The notes: generated by a model not told the origin, from the letters alone. A stretch of DNA of 64,000 bases from Pseudanabaena mucicola str. Chao 1806 (GCF_030323025.1 NZ_CP097329.1:1023001-1087000); one strand, 5' to 3'. Counted from the first letter of the stretch, positions 43,263-52,819 are shown. A program made the numbers and translations.

Positions 43263-43835
43263 GTGAGCGTCAAATTAGCCGTATTAGCTTCTGGCAGTGG
43301 TAGTAATTTGGAGGCGATCGCCCAAGCTATTAATGATGGAAAACTGTCAGCTAAAATCGCTGTAGTGATCTATAACGAGCCTGATGCATTTGCGCGTCAA
43401 CGGGCTGAAAAGTTTGGGATTCCTGCAATTTTAGTCAATCATCGTGATTACAAATATCGAAAGGCTCTCGATCTAGCTATTATTGATATTCTCCAGCAGT
43501 ATGATGTCGAGCTAGTGATTATGGCGGGCTGGATGCGAATTGTCACGCAGGAGTTAATTGATGCTTTTCCTGAACGGATTCTGAATATTCATCCGAGCTT
43601 GCTTCCGAGTTTCAAAGGTATTCATGCGATCGAGCAAGCTTTCAATTATGGGGTGAAAATCACGGGCTGTACGGTACATTTGCTGAGTCTCGAAGTCGAT
43701 AGTGGCAAAATCCTCAAACAGAAGGCTGTGCCTGTCTTACCTGAAGATTCTCTTGCAGACTTGCAGAAGCGGATTCAATTTCAGGAGCATATTATTTATC
43801 CAGAGGCGATCGCGGAATATATAAATAATTTCTAA
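43263..43835 (+). CDS. purN: Phosphoribosylglycinamide formyltransferase
   Basis: A 190-residue GAR transformylase using 10-formyltetrahydrofolate in purine synthesis. Conserved pieces are VLASGSGSNLEAI at the N-terminus, VIMAGWMRIV, the catalytic NIHPSLLPSFKG (Asn, His) and GCTVHLLSLEVDSGKIL with the final catalytic Asp. The GTG at 43263 (VSVKLAVLASG) starts the protein just before the first strand; an upstream TTG would add 12 non-conserved residues. It stands alone here. Confidence 0.93.
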   Translation: MSVKLAVLASGSGSNLEAIAQAINDGKLSAKIAVVIYNEPDAFARQRAEKFGIPAILVNHRDYKYRKALDLAIIDILQQYDVELVIMAGWMRIVTQELIDAFPERILNIHPSLLPSFKGIHAIEQAFNYGVKITGCTVHLLSLEVDSGKILKQKAVPVLPEDSLADLQKRIQFQEHIIYPEAIAEYINNF

Positions 43836-43980
43836 TTGGCTATAAAACTCAGTCTATCCATATTTCAACAAATAACGCGATCGCTTCAATTAGTTTTTTC
43901 TGATAGTCAAAAAAAGGAAAGGATTTTATTGTGGTAAGAATGGGCGAAGTCGAAGCCCTTCAAAATTTATTCAAAACAAC

Positions 43981-44084
43981 TAAGTAGCTAGACTTAATTA
44001 AAACCTAAAACCAGAGTTTGTTCCGCCCGCGTAGCGGGCGGAACAAACTCTTCGGTTTTTAGTTTACTTATGTCTAGCTACTTA
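43981..44084. mobile_element. 104-bp hairpin element, copy 3 (family R2)
   Basis: TAAGTAGCTAGACTTAATTA at the left, TATGTCTAGCTACTTA at the right. The central stem is GAGTTTGTTCCGCCCGC with its complement; the loop differs from the other copies. The gap around it (43836-44361) contains no gene. Confidence 0.9.
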
Positions 44085-44123
44085 TAATTGCTGATTTAAG
44101 GTTATATTTGGTCTCTAAATAAA

Positions 44124-44279
44124 TAACTGATGTTACGTGGAAGTTTCTAAGACCCTCACCCCTAGCCACTCTCCCTTAATGGGAGAGGGGAACAAGAAAT
44201 TAGTCTAGCTCCCCCTCTCCCTTGATGGGAGAGGGGGCAGGGGGGTGAGGGTGATATTTGTTCCACGTAACATCAGTTA
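44124..44279. mobile_element. 156-bp element with 19-bp inverted ends and probable target duplication
   Basis: TAACTGATGTTACGTGGAA (44124-44142) and TTCCACGTAACATCAGTTA (44261-44279) are perfect inverted repeats. AATAAA occurs directly outside both ends, consistent with a target duplication. The core holds two CTCTCCC...GGGAGAG stems. Confidence 0.8.
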
Positions 44280-44361
44280 AATAAATGTAAGGTATTGATT
44301 TGGGCGACCTCACACTTGAGGTGTGAAAATCAAGATAAGTCTCAAGATAAATCTAAGGTTA

Positions 44362-46020
44362 ATGACTGTGAAAGCGAAGAATATTTTAAAAGCGATCGCC
44401 AATTATGTAAAACTGAAACCGCAGATGTGGCGGTCTTTGCAGATATTCGTAGCTTTTGTGATGACTTTTCTGATTGCCGTTTCTCCTGCATTCTTACATG
44501 TCGTGGCACAGGAGAATCGGTTCTCAATAAGGATTTTGCATACAAATGATCATCATGCACATTTAGAACCTATCAAATATGGCGATCGCTTCTTGGGAGG
44601 TATAGCCCGTCGGCGTACTCTGATTGATCAAATTCGCGTTGAGAGTAAAAATGATCATGAGCCTCTGCTGCTATTGGATGCAGGTGATATTTTTCAAGGC
44701 ACGCTCTATTTCAATCAATATCAAGGACAGGCTGATCTCGATTTTTACAATACCCTTGCCTACGATGCTGGAACCATTGGTAATCACGAATTTGATCGCG
44801 GTCAGCAAGTCCTCGCCAACTTCATCACTAAAGCCAAATTTCCAATCATTTCTGCAAATCTTGACATCGCGTCATCCTCACCTCTCTATGGCAAAGTTCG
44901 ACCTTGGCATATTCTTGATATGAAAGGAGAAAAGATCGGAATATTTGGTTTGACAACGACCGATACGGAGATTTTATCCAGTGTGGGCGATGGCGTGAAG
45001 TTTACAGATCCAATCGCGGCAGCACGGACTTCAGTACAAAACCTGAAGCAGCAAGGAATTAATAAAATTATTGCCCTGACTCACATTGGCTTTGAGAATG
45101 ATGTGGTACTCGCACAAAAAGTCCCTGATATCGATATCATCATTGGCGCTCACAGTCACACGCCAGTTGGCAATATTCCCAATGCTAATCATCCCTATCC
45201 ATTGGTGCAGAAGAATGGAAAGAAGGAACCTGTACTGGTCGTTACAGATTGGGAATGGGGCAAGTATCTAGGGGATCTATCAGTGAGTTTTGATCGCGCA
45301 GGTAAGTTGATTGCATGGGCAGGTAAGCCCCATGCGATTGATGCAAGCATTAAACCCAATCCAGAATTTGCGAATAAGCTCAAAGCCTATGCTGCTCCCA
45401 TTGAATCATTGCGCCAAAAAGTGATTGGTCAAGCTTTGGTCGCTCTTGATGGCGATCGCGTGAAAATGAGAACTGGCGAAACGGCTTTAGGAAACTTAAT
45501 TGCGGATGCGATTTTGGCAAAGACTCAAGGTGATCGCGTCCAAGTAGCGCTGATTAATGCAGGAGGTATTCGTAGCAGTCTTCCCCTAGGTAATATCACG
45601 ATGGGCAATGTGCTAGAAGCACTGCCATTTGGCAATACGATTACAAGGGTGGAATTAACTGGTCAGCAGTTGATAGAAGCATTAGAAAGTGGTGTGAGTA
45701 AGGCTGAGCAAGAAGAAGGTAGATTCCCGCAAGTAGCAGGTATGCGCTTTGTTTGGAATGCGAAATTTCCCGTAGGTAAGCGCGTTACGAAAGTAGAAGT
45801 TAAGGATGCTTCAGGTAAGTTCCAATTGTTAAACCCCAGGGCGATTTATAAGGTAGCTACCAATAACTTTCTTGCTTCTGGAGGTGATGGATATCGTGTT
45901 TTTGCGGAAAGTAAAAATCTATTAGAAACTGGCTATCTCCTATCGGATGCGATCGCCGAATATATCACCGCAAATTCACCACTACATGTGACAACCGAGA
46001 ATCGTATTGTTCGTCAATAA
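44362..46020 (+). CDS. 5'-nucleotidase / 2',3'-cyclic phosphodiesterase, exported
   Basis: A 552-residue metallophosphoesterase with an N-terminal membrane-spanning signal (IFVAFVMTFLIAVSPAFLHVVA). The N-domain has metal-binding motifs ILHTNDHHAHLEP, LLLDAGDIFQG, TIGNHEFDRG, IALTHIGFEND and IIGAHSHTP. The C-terminal 5'-nucleotidase domain carries GETALGNLIADAIL, INAGGIRSSLPLGNITMG and NNFLASGGDGY, where F and Y stack on the base. It is likely periplasmic and recovers phosphate and nucleosides. The start at 44362 follows AAGG; a GTG at 44323 is an alternative. Confidence 0.9.
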   Translation: MTVKAKNILKAIANYVKLKPQMWRSLQIFVAFVMTFLIAVSPAFLHVVAQENRFSIRILHTNDHHAHLEPIKYGDRFLGGIARRRTLIDQIRVESKNDHEPLLLLDAGDIFQGTLYFNQYQGQADLDFYNTLAYDAGTIGNHEFDRGQQVLANFITKAKFPIISANLDIASSSPLYGKVRPWHILDMKGEKIGIFGLTTTDTEILSSVGDGVKFTDPIAAARTSVQNLKQQGINKIIALTHIGFENDVVLAQKVPDIDIIIGAHSHTPVGNIPNANHPYPLVQKNGKKEPVLVVTDWEWGKYLGDLSVSFDRAGKLIAWAGKPHAIDASIKPNPEFANKLKAYAAPIESLRQKVIGQALVALDGDRVKMRTGETALGNLIADAILAKTQGDRVQVALINAGGIRSSLPLGNITMGNVLEALPFGNTITRVELTGQQLIEALESGVSKAEQEEGRFPQVAGMRFVWNAKFPVGKRVTKVEVKDASGKFQLLNPRAIYKVATNNFLASGGDGYRVFAESKNLLETGYLLSDAIAEYITANSPLHVTTENRIVRQ

Positions 46021-46029
46021 TCAATCACA

Positions 46030-46053
46030 ATGGCGGCGCTTTAGCGCCGCCAT
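46030..46053. terminator. Hairpin between convergent genes
   Basis: ATGGCGGCGC pairs with GCGCCGCCAT (10-bp stem, 4-nt loop). It lies in the 34-bp gap between the convergent nucleotidase and TPM genes. Confidence 0.7.
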
Positions 46054-46054
46054 G

Positions 46055-47482
46055 TTACCAATCGCTACCAGCACCACCACCATCACTACCGCCGCCACCA
46101 AAATCGCTAGAAGAAGAGCTACTACCATAATCATAGGAATCATAGCTGCTAGAACTACTTGATGAATCATAACTAGAACTGTAATCACTAAAGTAACTAG
46201 AACTACTTACAGGCGCAACATAGGGATAGACTGGCTCCTCATGAAAACAATTCTGACATTGCAGAATCGCAGTTGCTTCTTGAGAACCCTGTTTGGGAAA
46301 CTTCTTCGATTTGCGAGTCTGTTTTGGCGTGACCCGAATTACCGTCGGGTAGCTACATCTCGGACAAATTACCTCATCTTGAATATGGGGATGACAATAG
46401 ATGTGATTGCGGAATTTTTTGCGATTAGTGGTAGTTGTAAGCGGATGATCTACTTCATAACGCTGTATGGGATATCCAAAGACTTGAGCTAATTGTTTGA
46501 GCCAAACCCTTTCAAGTCCCAGCCAAAGGGGAAGAGTGGCGATCGCGATGATCAAATTGACGAGTAAAGTTGCGATAAATTGGTTAAATGGATTAATGAA
46601 TAGGTTTGTCCAAGCCTCTTGGGACAAGATCCATGCATTAGTACTAATTGAAAGTGCTACTAGTCCTGATCCCATCAACCACATTTCTAAATTTGCAAAT
46701 TCCTCTAATTTAGGAATTTTGACTTGAAAAACAACAGGATTTTGGAAGTTGGGTTCAATAGTTGGTAATTTTTGGACCCATTCTTGAATTTTCTTATTAC
46801 ATAATATGCCACCACTAATGGCGATCGCAATACCCACGATCCCAAGGCTGCTATAAATCGGAGTGAAGGGGAAAGGATAAAAGTTGATTTTCTCGATGCG
46901 CCCTGCCATCTCCTCGACTCCATTGATAATGCCGCGATCAAAGTTCTGACGCTTAAACTCAGGGGTAATCAGATCCTTAATCACCTGGGCAACTTGGCGA
47001 TCGCTAATATATGGCGTAATGCCGCGTCCAGTTTCGATTTCAAGGCGACGTTCCTTGACCGCAATCAGAAATATCACTCCATTATCGATTCCTCGTTTAC
47101 CGATACCCCAAGTATTAAATAGCTCAGTAGCATAGGATTTGACAGTAATAGCGGGAGCTGTATTGGGAACTGTGACGACGGCAATTTCTGAACCATTTTT
47201 GTCAACCAATCGATTAATGCGTTGATTCAGTTGTGCTTCTGTCTCTGGGCTTAAGATATCCGCCACGTCGCTTACCCAAGTTCCATTCAGTTGACGCGGA
47301 TTGGGAATATCACTAATGGGAATTGCCCATACCGCATTTACAGGTAAAAGCACTGACAATTGTAGCAATAAGCTGGGCATAATTAAAAACCAATACCAAA
47401 ACCTGTGGCGCAAGCTGTGCTTGCGCCACAGGTTTTGAGTTCTTATATTTAATAAGCAAGTTTTGAACCAATTACCCTTCAT
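46055..47482 (-). CDS. TPM-domain (YgcG-like) membrane protein
   Basis: A 475-residue protein with a TPM domain: NGTWVSDVADILSPETEAQL, EIAVVTVPNTAP, LFNTWGIGKRGIDNGVIFLIA and RLEIETGRGI. A signal-like hydrophobic stretch (SLLLQLSVLLPVNAVWA) precedes it. Two or three membrane helices follow, then a zinc ribbon (CPRCSYP...CQNCFHEE) and a Ser/Tyr/Gly tail ending GAGSDW. TPM proteins are linked to photosystem II repair in plants and to acid phosphatase-like activity. The start at 47482 has GGAG upstream and overlaps a preceding gene remnant by 11 bp. A 41-bp perfect palindrome lies within codons about 16-29. Confidence 0.8.
   Translation of the reverse strand: MKGNWFKTCLLNIRTQNLWRKHSLRHRFWYWFLIMPSLLLQLSVLLPVNAVWAIPISDIPNPRQLNGTWVSDVADILSPETEAQLNQRINRLVDKNGSEIAVVTVPNTAPAITVKSYATELFNTWGIGKRGIDNGVIFLIAVKERRLEIETGRGITPYISDRQVAQVIKDLITPEFKRQNFDRGIINGVEEMAGRIEKINFYPFPFTPIYSSLGIVGIAIAISGGILCNKKIQEWVQKLPTIEPNFQNPVVFQVKIPKLEEFANLEMWLMGSGLVALSISTNAWILSQEAWTNLFINPFNQFIATLLVNLIIAIATLPLWLGLERVWLKQLAQVFGYPIQRYEVDHPLTTTTNRKKFRNHIYCHPHIQDEVICPRCSYPTVIRVTPKQTRKSKKFPKQGSQEATAILQCQNCFHEEPVYPYVAPVSSSSYFSDYSSSYDSSSSSSSYDSYDYGSSSSSSDFGGGGSDGGGAGSDW
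47397..47437. repeat. 41-bp palindrome inside the TPM gene
   Basis: CAAAACCTGTGGCGCAAGC and GCTTGCGCCACAGGTTTTG are perfectly complementary (19 bp) around TGT. It encodes NLWRKHSLRHRF in the TPM gene's long N-terminal region and has the look of an inserted REP-like sequence. Confidence 0.8.
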
Positions 47483-47695
47483 AAGCTGTAATCTCCACTC
47501 CTGAAACTTGATACTTGATTTCCCTAAAGCGACTGATATCGAGGCAATCCTTGAATGTTGCACTCAGATAGATCTTGCCGAATTCGCCTTTGTCCTGCGC
47601 CATTTTTGAAGCTAAATTTACAGGCATTCCCACAATATATCTTGTACCAACTGATAGATTAAAAATCAGTTCTTCACCGCATCCAGATCTCCATT
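47472..47695 (-). pseudogene. C-terminal remnant resembling a class III nucleotide cyclase
   Basis: Frame without a start: GCGEELIFNLSVGTRYIVG, MPVNLASKMAQDKGEFGKIYLS, then KYQVSGVEITAYEG and stop. The G-x-P-V-N-x-A-S-K-x-A-Q-D segment is like the end of a cyclase homology domain. The upstream side is cut off at a CTCTCCC-type repeat near 47700. Its last codons overlap the TPM gene's start by 11 bp, so the two were probably co-translated. Confidence 0.55.
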
Positions 47696-47792
47696 AAAGG
47701 GAGAGGGGGATGGGGTGAAGGCTTATTGATTTAGTTGCACATCACGTTAGGTTAAATAAATTCATAGAAAAAGGGTGCTAAGCAACCTTTTT

Positions 47793-48305
47793 CTACTTGC
47801 GTAATTTGATGCGTAGTGACGCTTTTTGTTCGGGATTGATACCTTCAAATGTGGGTGGGAGCCAAACTCTAACGATCAAGAGTAACGCTAGGGCAACTAA
47901 GAATGCACAGGTTGCTAATACCTGTTTCCATTCTACTTCTAGCAAACCTTTCACAATTACTTCCCGCAATACCGATACAATTGTCACCTCGACAGAAACT
48001 CCTATCGATACTCGTTGTTCTTGAAGATAAATAATCAATAGCCTAAATAATTCCACTAAAATGAGAATAAATAAAATATCGGCGGTAATTTCATGAAAGC
48101 GTAAGGTTGTGAGTAGCGACAAAAAGATCTCTTTCATCTGCAAGACCATAACGCAAAATAGTCCTATGCAAAGAGAGATAGCGATCGCATCTTGTACTAG
48201 TTCTAAAGTATTGACAATCCGAAAACGCAGGTTGCTTGCTTGCTGCGGAGTAGTGGTTAGCTCATTTTTGGGTGCATCTATTAACTGTTGCATTTTTGAT
48301 TTCAT
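47793..48305 (-). CDS. PsiE-like membrane protein
   Basis: A 170-residue protein with four membrane helices, of the phosphate-starvation-inducible PsiE family (PF06146). The second helix LLTTLRFHEITADILFILIL followed by VELFRLLIIYLQEQRVSI is typical, and VTIVSVLREVIVKGLLE is the conserved post-helix segment. Function unknown; the family name comes from the E. coli gene. A start two codons later (MQQLID) is possible. Confidence 0.75.
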   Translation of the reverse strand: MKSKMQQLIDAPKNELTTTPQQASNLRFRIVNTLELVQDAIAISLCIGLFCVMVLQMKEIFLSLLTTLRFHEITADILFILILVELFRLLIIYLQEQRVSIGVSVEVTIVSVLREVIVKGLLEVEWKQVLATCAFLVALALLLIVRVWLPPTFEGINPEQKASLRIKLRK

Positions 48306-48421
48306 CCACTCAGAAACTTTTTAGAAACTGTGACTCAAGTTAACATAGGTTATATTTATACTGCAATCATAATAACATTAGTTATACTAATGTTATCTAT
48401 AGGACAAGTACAACGGATAGC

Positions 48422-49306
48422 ATGGATTCTCAATTTTATTTAGGTTGTGCAGTTTGGGCTTTTAAGGGTTGGGTTGGTGATTTTTATCCAAAAGGGAGTC
48501 GTGCAACTGAATTTCTGTCGCTTTATAGCGATCGCCTGATGACTGTGGAGGTTAATTCCACTTTTTATGTGATCCATGATCGCCAAACAATCGAGCGCTG
48601 GGCAAAAGATACACCCACAAATTTTAAGTTTTGCCCGAAATTTCCCAAGCATTTCACCCATAATGGTTTGCTAATGCCCTATATTGAGCAGGCTTTTAAA
48701 TTTTTAGATTTGATATCGGGTTTTAGCGATCGCTTAGGTGTGTCCTTTATCCAATTACCACCCAGCTATAGCCCCTCCAATTTTGCTGATCTCGAAAATT
48801 TCCTCAAAGCATTACCAACTCGTGAATATCAAATCGCGCTAGAAGTGCGTCATGCTGATTGGTTTAAGCCGAATCATAGCGATCGGCTCAATCATTTATT
48901 ACAGAGCTTAATGATTGGGCGGGTATTGCTAGATTCGCGCCCAATCTATGATTTGCCCTTTGGTGATGATATTGATCCTGCTTTATTGCTCCCAGTCCAA
49001 CAGGAGCGCCGCAAACCCAATTTACCTTTACAGCCTGTGGTGACAGCCCCTTTTAGTATTGTGCGGTTTATCAGTCATCCTGAACGCGATCTGAATATCC
49101 GCTTTTGGCAAGAATGGGAAACTTATTTACGGGAATGGCTCACAAAGGGAACACAAATATATTTCTTTATGCACTGCCCAATCGAAGAGCGATCGCCCCA
49201 TAATGCAAATAACTTTCAGGAAATGTTGGAAAAAGCGAATGTGCCAGTGCCTGCATTGCCTTGGAACACTCTCACTCCGACACCTCAGCAATTAAATCTA
49301 TTCTAG
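48422..49306 (+). CDS. DUF72-family protein
   Basis: A 294-residue DUF72 (COG1801) protein with a TIM-barrel-like fold. The hallmark opening is LGCAVWAFKGWVGDFYPKGS, followed by VEVNSTFYVIHDRQTIERWA, FKFCPKFPKHFTHN and QLPPSYSP. Activity is unknown. Its end overlaps by 46 bp the earliest possible start of the next gene, but the preferred start of that gene is 17 bp downstream, so the two probably form one transcript. Confidence 0.85.
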   Translation: MDSQFYLGCAVWAFKGWVGDFYPKGSRATEFLSLYSDRLMTVEVNSTFYVIHDRQTIERWAKDTPTNFKFCPKFPKHFTHNGLLMPYIEQAFKFLDLISGFSDRLGVSFIQLPPSYSPSNFADLENFLKALPTREYQIALEVRHADWFKPNHSDRLNHLLQSLMIGRVLLDSRPIYDLPFGDDIDPALLLPVQQERRKPNLPLQPVVTAPFSIVRFISHPERDLNIRFWQEWETYLREWLTKGTQIYFFMHCPIEERSPHNANNFQEMLEKANVPVPALPWNTLTPTPQQLNLF

Positions 49307-49323
49307 ATGTTTCCAAATTAACC

Positions 49324-50892
49324 ATGAATCAATCTTCAACCTATTCCAGTTACGCAGAATTTATTCAACCTACGGATGAATACAATCGTGATTTGATTGC
49401 GAATGTGCATCCTCTCGATTGGGTAAATCCTCAACCTGAGACGCTTTATGATTTGGTCGTGATTGGCGCAGGAACGGCGGGATTAGTCTTAGCAGCAGGG
49501 GCATCTGGATTAGGTTTAGGTTTGAAAGTAGCCCTAATTGAGAAGAATCTTATGGGAGGAGATTGTCTCAATGTTGGTTGCGTTCCTTCTAAATGCGTGA
49601 TTCGTTCATCGCGAGTAGTTGCAGATATGCGTGATGCTGCAAGATATGGTATTCATCCACCTCAGAATATTGATGTCAATTTTGCTGCTGTAATGGAACG
49701 AATGCGAAAAATCCGCGCTGGTATTAGTCATCATGATTCGGTGGCAAGGTTTCAGAAGCTTGGTGTTGATGTATTTCTTGGTTCTGCCAGCTTTATTGAT
49801 GGTAATGCGATCACTGTTAATAACGTCAAATCAAACATCAAATTAAACTTTAAAAAAGCAGTGATTGCCACAGGCGCAAGGGCATCTGTGCCACAAATAG
49901 CAGGACTTGTCGAAGCAGGATATTTAACCAATGAAACTGTATTTTCCCTTACTGAGCAACCCAAAAGATTAGCCGTCATTGGTGGTGGTGCAATTGGTTG
50001 TGAATTAGCACAGGCTTTTCAGCGCTTAGGTTGTGAAGTGATATTACTACACAAAAATTTGCATTTACTTGATCGCGAAGATGCCGATGCTGGGGAAATT
50101 TTACAACAGGTATTTCTGCGTGAAGGGATGAATTTGATTTTGGACTGTGCGATCACGCAAGTCACTAAAACTAGCACTGGCAAAATTATCGATTATCAAC
50201 AAAATGGAATTAATCACCAAATAGAAGTTGATGAAGTTCTTGTCGGTGTGGGGCGATCGCCAAATATTGAAGGACTCGATCTAGAAGTTGTAGGTGTCGA
50301 ATACAACCAGCAAAGGGGCGTATTTGTAAATGATTATCTGCAAACGACTAATCCCCGAATTTTTGCTGCAGGAGATATTTGCATGGATTGGAAGTTTACC
50401 CATGCCGCCGATGCTGCGGCACGCATCGTGATTAAAAATACGCTCTTTTCACCCTTTGGCTTAGGCAAAAGTAAGCTCAGTGATTTAGTCATGCCTTGGG
50501 TAACTTATACCGATCCTGAAATTGCCCATGTGGGTTTATATGCCAAAGAAGCCAAAGCGCAAGGCGTTGAAACCAATGAAATTAAGATTCCTTTTAGTGC
50601 TGTCGATCGTGCAATTTATGATGGCGAGACTGAAGGTTTTGTCAAAATTTTGTATCAATGTCACTCTGATCGCATTCTTGGGGCAACAATTGTGGCGCGT
50701 CATGCGGGGGAAATGATTAGCGAAATCACCTTAGCGATCGCTTCTAAACAGGGATTAAATAAGCTATCCAACGTGATCCATGCCTACCCCACCCAAGCTG
50801 ATGCGATTAAAAAAGCAGCCGATACCTATCGCAGAACTTTACTTACACCACGAACTCAGGCATTTTTAAAAATGTTAACTAGATTAAGCTAG
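49324..50892 (+). CDS. FAD-dependent pyridine-nucleotide disulfide oxidoreductase (mercuric-reductase-like)
   Basis: A 522-residue flavoprotein. FAD-binding GAGTAGLVLAAG near residue 47, redox disulfide GGDCLNVGCVPSK near 80, NAD(P)-binding GGGAIGCELAQAF near 220, and FAAGDICMDWKFTHAAD near 350. The C-terminal dimerisation domain has VTYTDPEIAHVGL and IHAYPTQADAIKKAA. The CxxxxC pair identifies the family (dihydrolipoamide dehydrogenase, mercuric reductase, glutathione reductase). The heavy-metal domain and C-terminal cysteine pair of MerA are absent, so the substrate is open. The ATG at 49324 is preferred over an upstream start inside the DUF72 gene. Confidence 0.88.
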   Translation: MNQSSTYSSYAEFIQPTDEYNRDLIANVHPLDWVNPQPETLYDLVVIGAGTAGLVLAAGASGLGLGLKVALIEKNLMGGDCLNVGCVPSKCVIRSSRVVADMRDAARYGIHPPQNIDVNFAAVMERMRKIRAGISHHDSVARFQKLGVDVFLGSASFIDGNAITVNNVKSNIKLNFKKAVIATGARASVPQIAGLVEAGYLTNETVFSLTEQPKRLAVIGGGAIGCELAQAFQRLGCEVILLHKNLHLLDREDADAGEILQQVFLREGMNLILDCAITQVTKTSTGKIIDYQQNGINHQIEVDEVLVGVGRSPNIEGLDLEVVGVEYNQQRGVFVNDYLQTTNPRIFAAGDICMDWKFTHAADAAARIVIKNTLFSPFGLGKSKLSDLVMPWVTYTDPEIAHVGLYAKEAKAQGVETNEIKIPFSAVDRAIYDGETEGFVKILYQCHSDRILGATIVARHAGEMISEITLAIASKQGLNKLSNVIHAYPTQADAIKKAADTYRRTLLTPRTQAFLKMLTRLS

Positions 50893-50896
50893 TAGA

Positions 50897-51000
50897 TAAG
50901 TAGCTAGACATAAGTAAACTAAAAACCGAGAAGTTTGTTCCGCCCGCAACGCGGGCGGAACAAACTCAGATTTCGGGTTTTAATTAAGTTGTGCTACTTA
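50897..51000. mobile_element. 104-bp hairpin element, copy 4 (family R2, reverse orientation)
   Basis: TAAGTAGCTAGACATAAGTA at the left, AATTAAGTTGTGCTACTTA at the right. The core stem GTTTGTTCCGCCCGC is perfect. It starts 4 bp after the stop codon of the oxidoreductase gene. Confidence 0.9.
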
Positions 51001-51127
51001 GCTAAATAGCGTGCAATTCTAACTACTGTTACCTCTGCTACGGAAGTAATGTTACTTTTGAAGTCAGATCAAGCTTTGCCAAGAATTGAAACTCTGTCTA
51101 AATTACCAGTTAAATCACCAATATCCT

Positions 51128-52756
51128 ATGCCTAGCCTACCAAGCACGATCTATCCCATTGGCGCTTATAACCTTCGTGGTTTAGTGTGGCAAACTGATG
51201 CAAATAGTAATTCCAATCAGGGCAAACCCTATGCAATTTGCGTTGATGCCTACCAAGGGCATCTCCTCAAAATTGATCCATTGTCTGAAGGTGCAACGAT
51301 ACTAAATAATTACACTGCACCTCAGTTTCGAGATGCAAAAGGTTTAGCGATCGCAGGAGATACTCTGTGGATTACTAAAGACAATGGGATTTATTACTGT
51401 GATCTGGTTGATTTTGACTTACAACCCTTTATGGAATTGCCCAATCGGGTTGATGGCATTGCTGTATCTGAGGGCGGCGTATATGTGAGTTCTAGCGAGG
51501 TTGGAAAAATCTTTGTATTTGGACGTGCTACTCGCACATTACTACGGATTATGGATGCTCCAGGAGCAGGTTTTGAAGCCCTGACCTTAATTGGTGAAGA
51601 ATTATGGGTGAGCGATCGCACCGAAGAAACAGTTTATCGTCTCAAAGCCAAAACGGGAGAAATTCTCCATCGAGGTTTAACTCCTTTTGCAAATCCAATG
51701 GGCTTAGGCTTTTTAGGAAACGATCTGTACGTGGTTTACTCAGGTGATGAAAACTACATTCGCGAAAATCCTAACGACTTAGTAGAACCTTTTTCTGTGG
51801 CTGTGCGCGAAAAGAATTTTATCCATCGACTTAGGTTCGATCAATACCAAAATGGGAAGTTAAATTATACCCTTACCACTGGCTACAAAGTGGAAATGAT
51901 TTATCTCGAAGAACTATCTTCCGAAGACCCAACTTCAGTTTATAACCTCACATGGCGAGTTGCCTACCCCACCGATACCTATCGCCAGAAATTATTAGTG
52001 ATCGAGCCAATTGGCATTCCCTTTGCAGAAGAAATTGTTGATGGACAGAAGGTTGCTGCATTTAAGTTAGGTAATCTCAAGCCTGAAGAAGCGCGTATGT
52101 TTGGTTGGAAAGCAACTTTGGAACTGCATGGCATCAAATACGAACTCAAGGATAGTGAAGTAGAATTTGTGCCTGATCTATCTCCTGAAATGCAGAATCT
52201 CTATCTCATTGATGATGATGGCTTGAGCATGGATAATCCCATCATTCAAGCCGCCGCCAAGGAAGCCGTCGGAGATGAGACTAATATTTTGCGAAAAATG
52301 CTGCTAATTCGCGATTATGTCTATGATAAACTCTCTTATCGCGTTACACCATATATTGCGGCTCCAGAAGAAGTTTTACTTAGAGGTACAGGTTCGTGCG
52401 GCGAATATGTCGGGCTATTGCTCGCTCTTGCAAGATTGAATGGAATTGCCTGTCGCACAGTCGGACGCTATAAATGTCCCCATGATGGCGACTTGATATT
52501 GAACGTTCCCTTACACCAATACTATAACCACGTCTGGATTGAGTTCTATATTCCAAGTATCGGTTGGTTGCCAATGGAATCGAATCCTGATGATACAGGC
52601 GATCGCCCCTATCCTACCCGCTGGTTTATGGGACTTCCTTGGTATCATGTGGAAATTGGCAAAGGTATCTTCTTTGAAACGATTCAACCCCAGCCCTATT
52701 CCATTGGTGAATTAGCTCTCAACCATGTACGGTTCAAAGTTTTAGAAGAGATTTAA
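51128..52756 (+). CDS. Transglutaminase-like protein with N-terminal propeller
   Basis: A 542-residue protein. The first half resembles a beta-propeller (GHLLKIDPLSEGATIL; GLAIAGDTLWITKDNGIYYC; GEELWVSDRTEETVYRLK). The C-terminal half holds a transglutaminase-like cysteine-protease fold: LLRGTGSCGEYVGLLLALAR with the nucleophile Cys, RTVGRYKCP, and YYNHVWIEFYIPSIGWLPMESNPDD with the His and Asp. The ATG at 51128 follows the promoter gap and directly precedes the propeller. Activity may be protease or amidase; no partner is visible. Confidence 0.8.
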   Translation: MPSLPSTIYPIGAYNLRGLVWQTDANSNSNQGKPYAICVDAYQGHLLKIDPLSEGATILNNYTAPQFRDAKGLAIAGDTLWITKDNGIYYCDLVDFDLQPFMELPNRVDGIAVSEGGVYVSSSEVGKIFVFGRATRTLLRIMDAPGAGFEALTLIGEELWVSDRTEETVYRLKAKTGEILHRGLTPFANPMGLGFLGNDLYVVYSGDENYIRENPNDLVEPFSVAVREKNFIHRLRFDQYQNGKLNYTLTTGYKVEMIYLEELSSEDPTSVYNLTWRVAYPTDTYRQKLLVIEPIGIPFAEEIVDGQKVAAFKLGNLKPEEARMFGWKATLELHGIKYELKDSEVEFVPDLSPEMQNLYLIDDDGLSMDNPIIQAAAKEAVGDETNILRKMLLIRDYVYDKLSYRVTPYIAAPEEVLLRGTGSCGEYVGLLLALARLNGIACRTVGRYKCPHDGDLILNVPLHQYYNHVWIEFYIPSIGWLPMESNPDDTGDRPYPTRWFMGLPWYHVEIGKGIFFETIQPQPYSIGELALNHVRFKVLEEI

Positions 52757-52819
52757 TCTCGATATTCTTGACAAAGATAATTACATATAACGATGCATTA
52801 AACTTTGTTTGGTGCATCA

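Noticed and set aside
47483-47563. Longer N-terminus for the TPM protein from a GTG
   Set aside because: That stretch overlaps the cyclase-like remnant in another frame, and the ATG at 47482 has a ribosome site.
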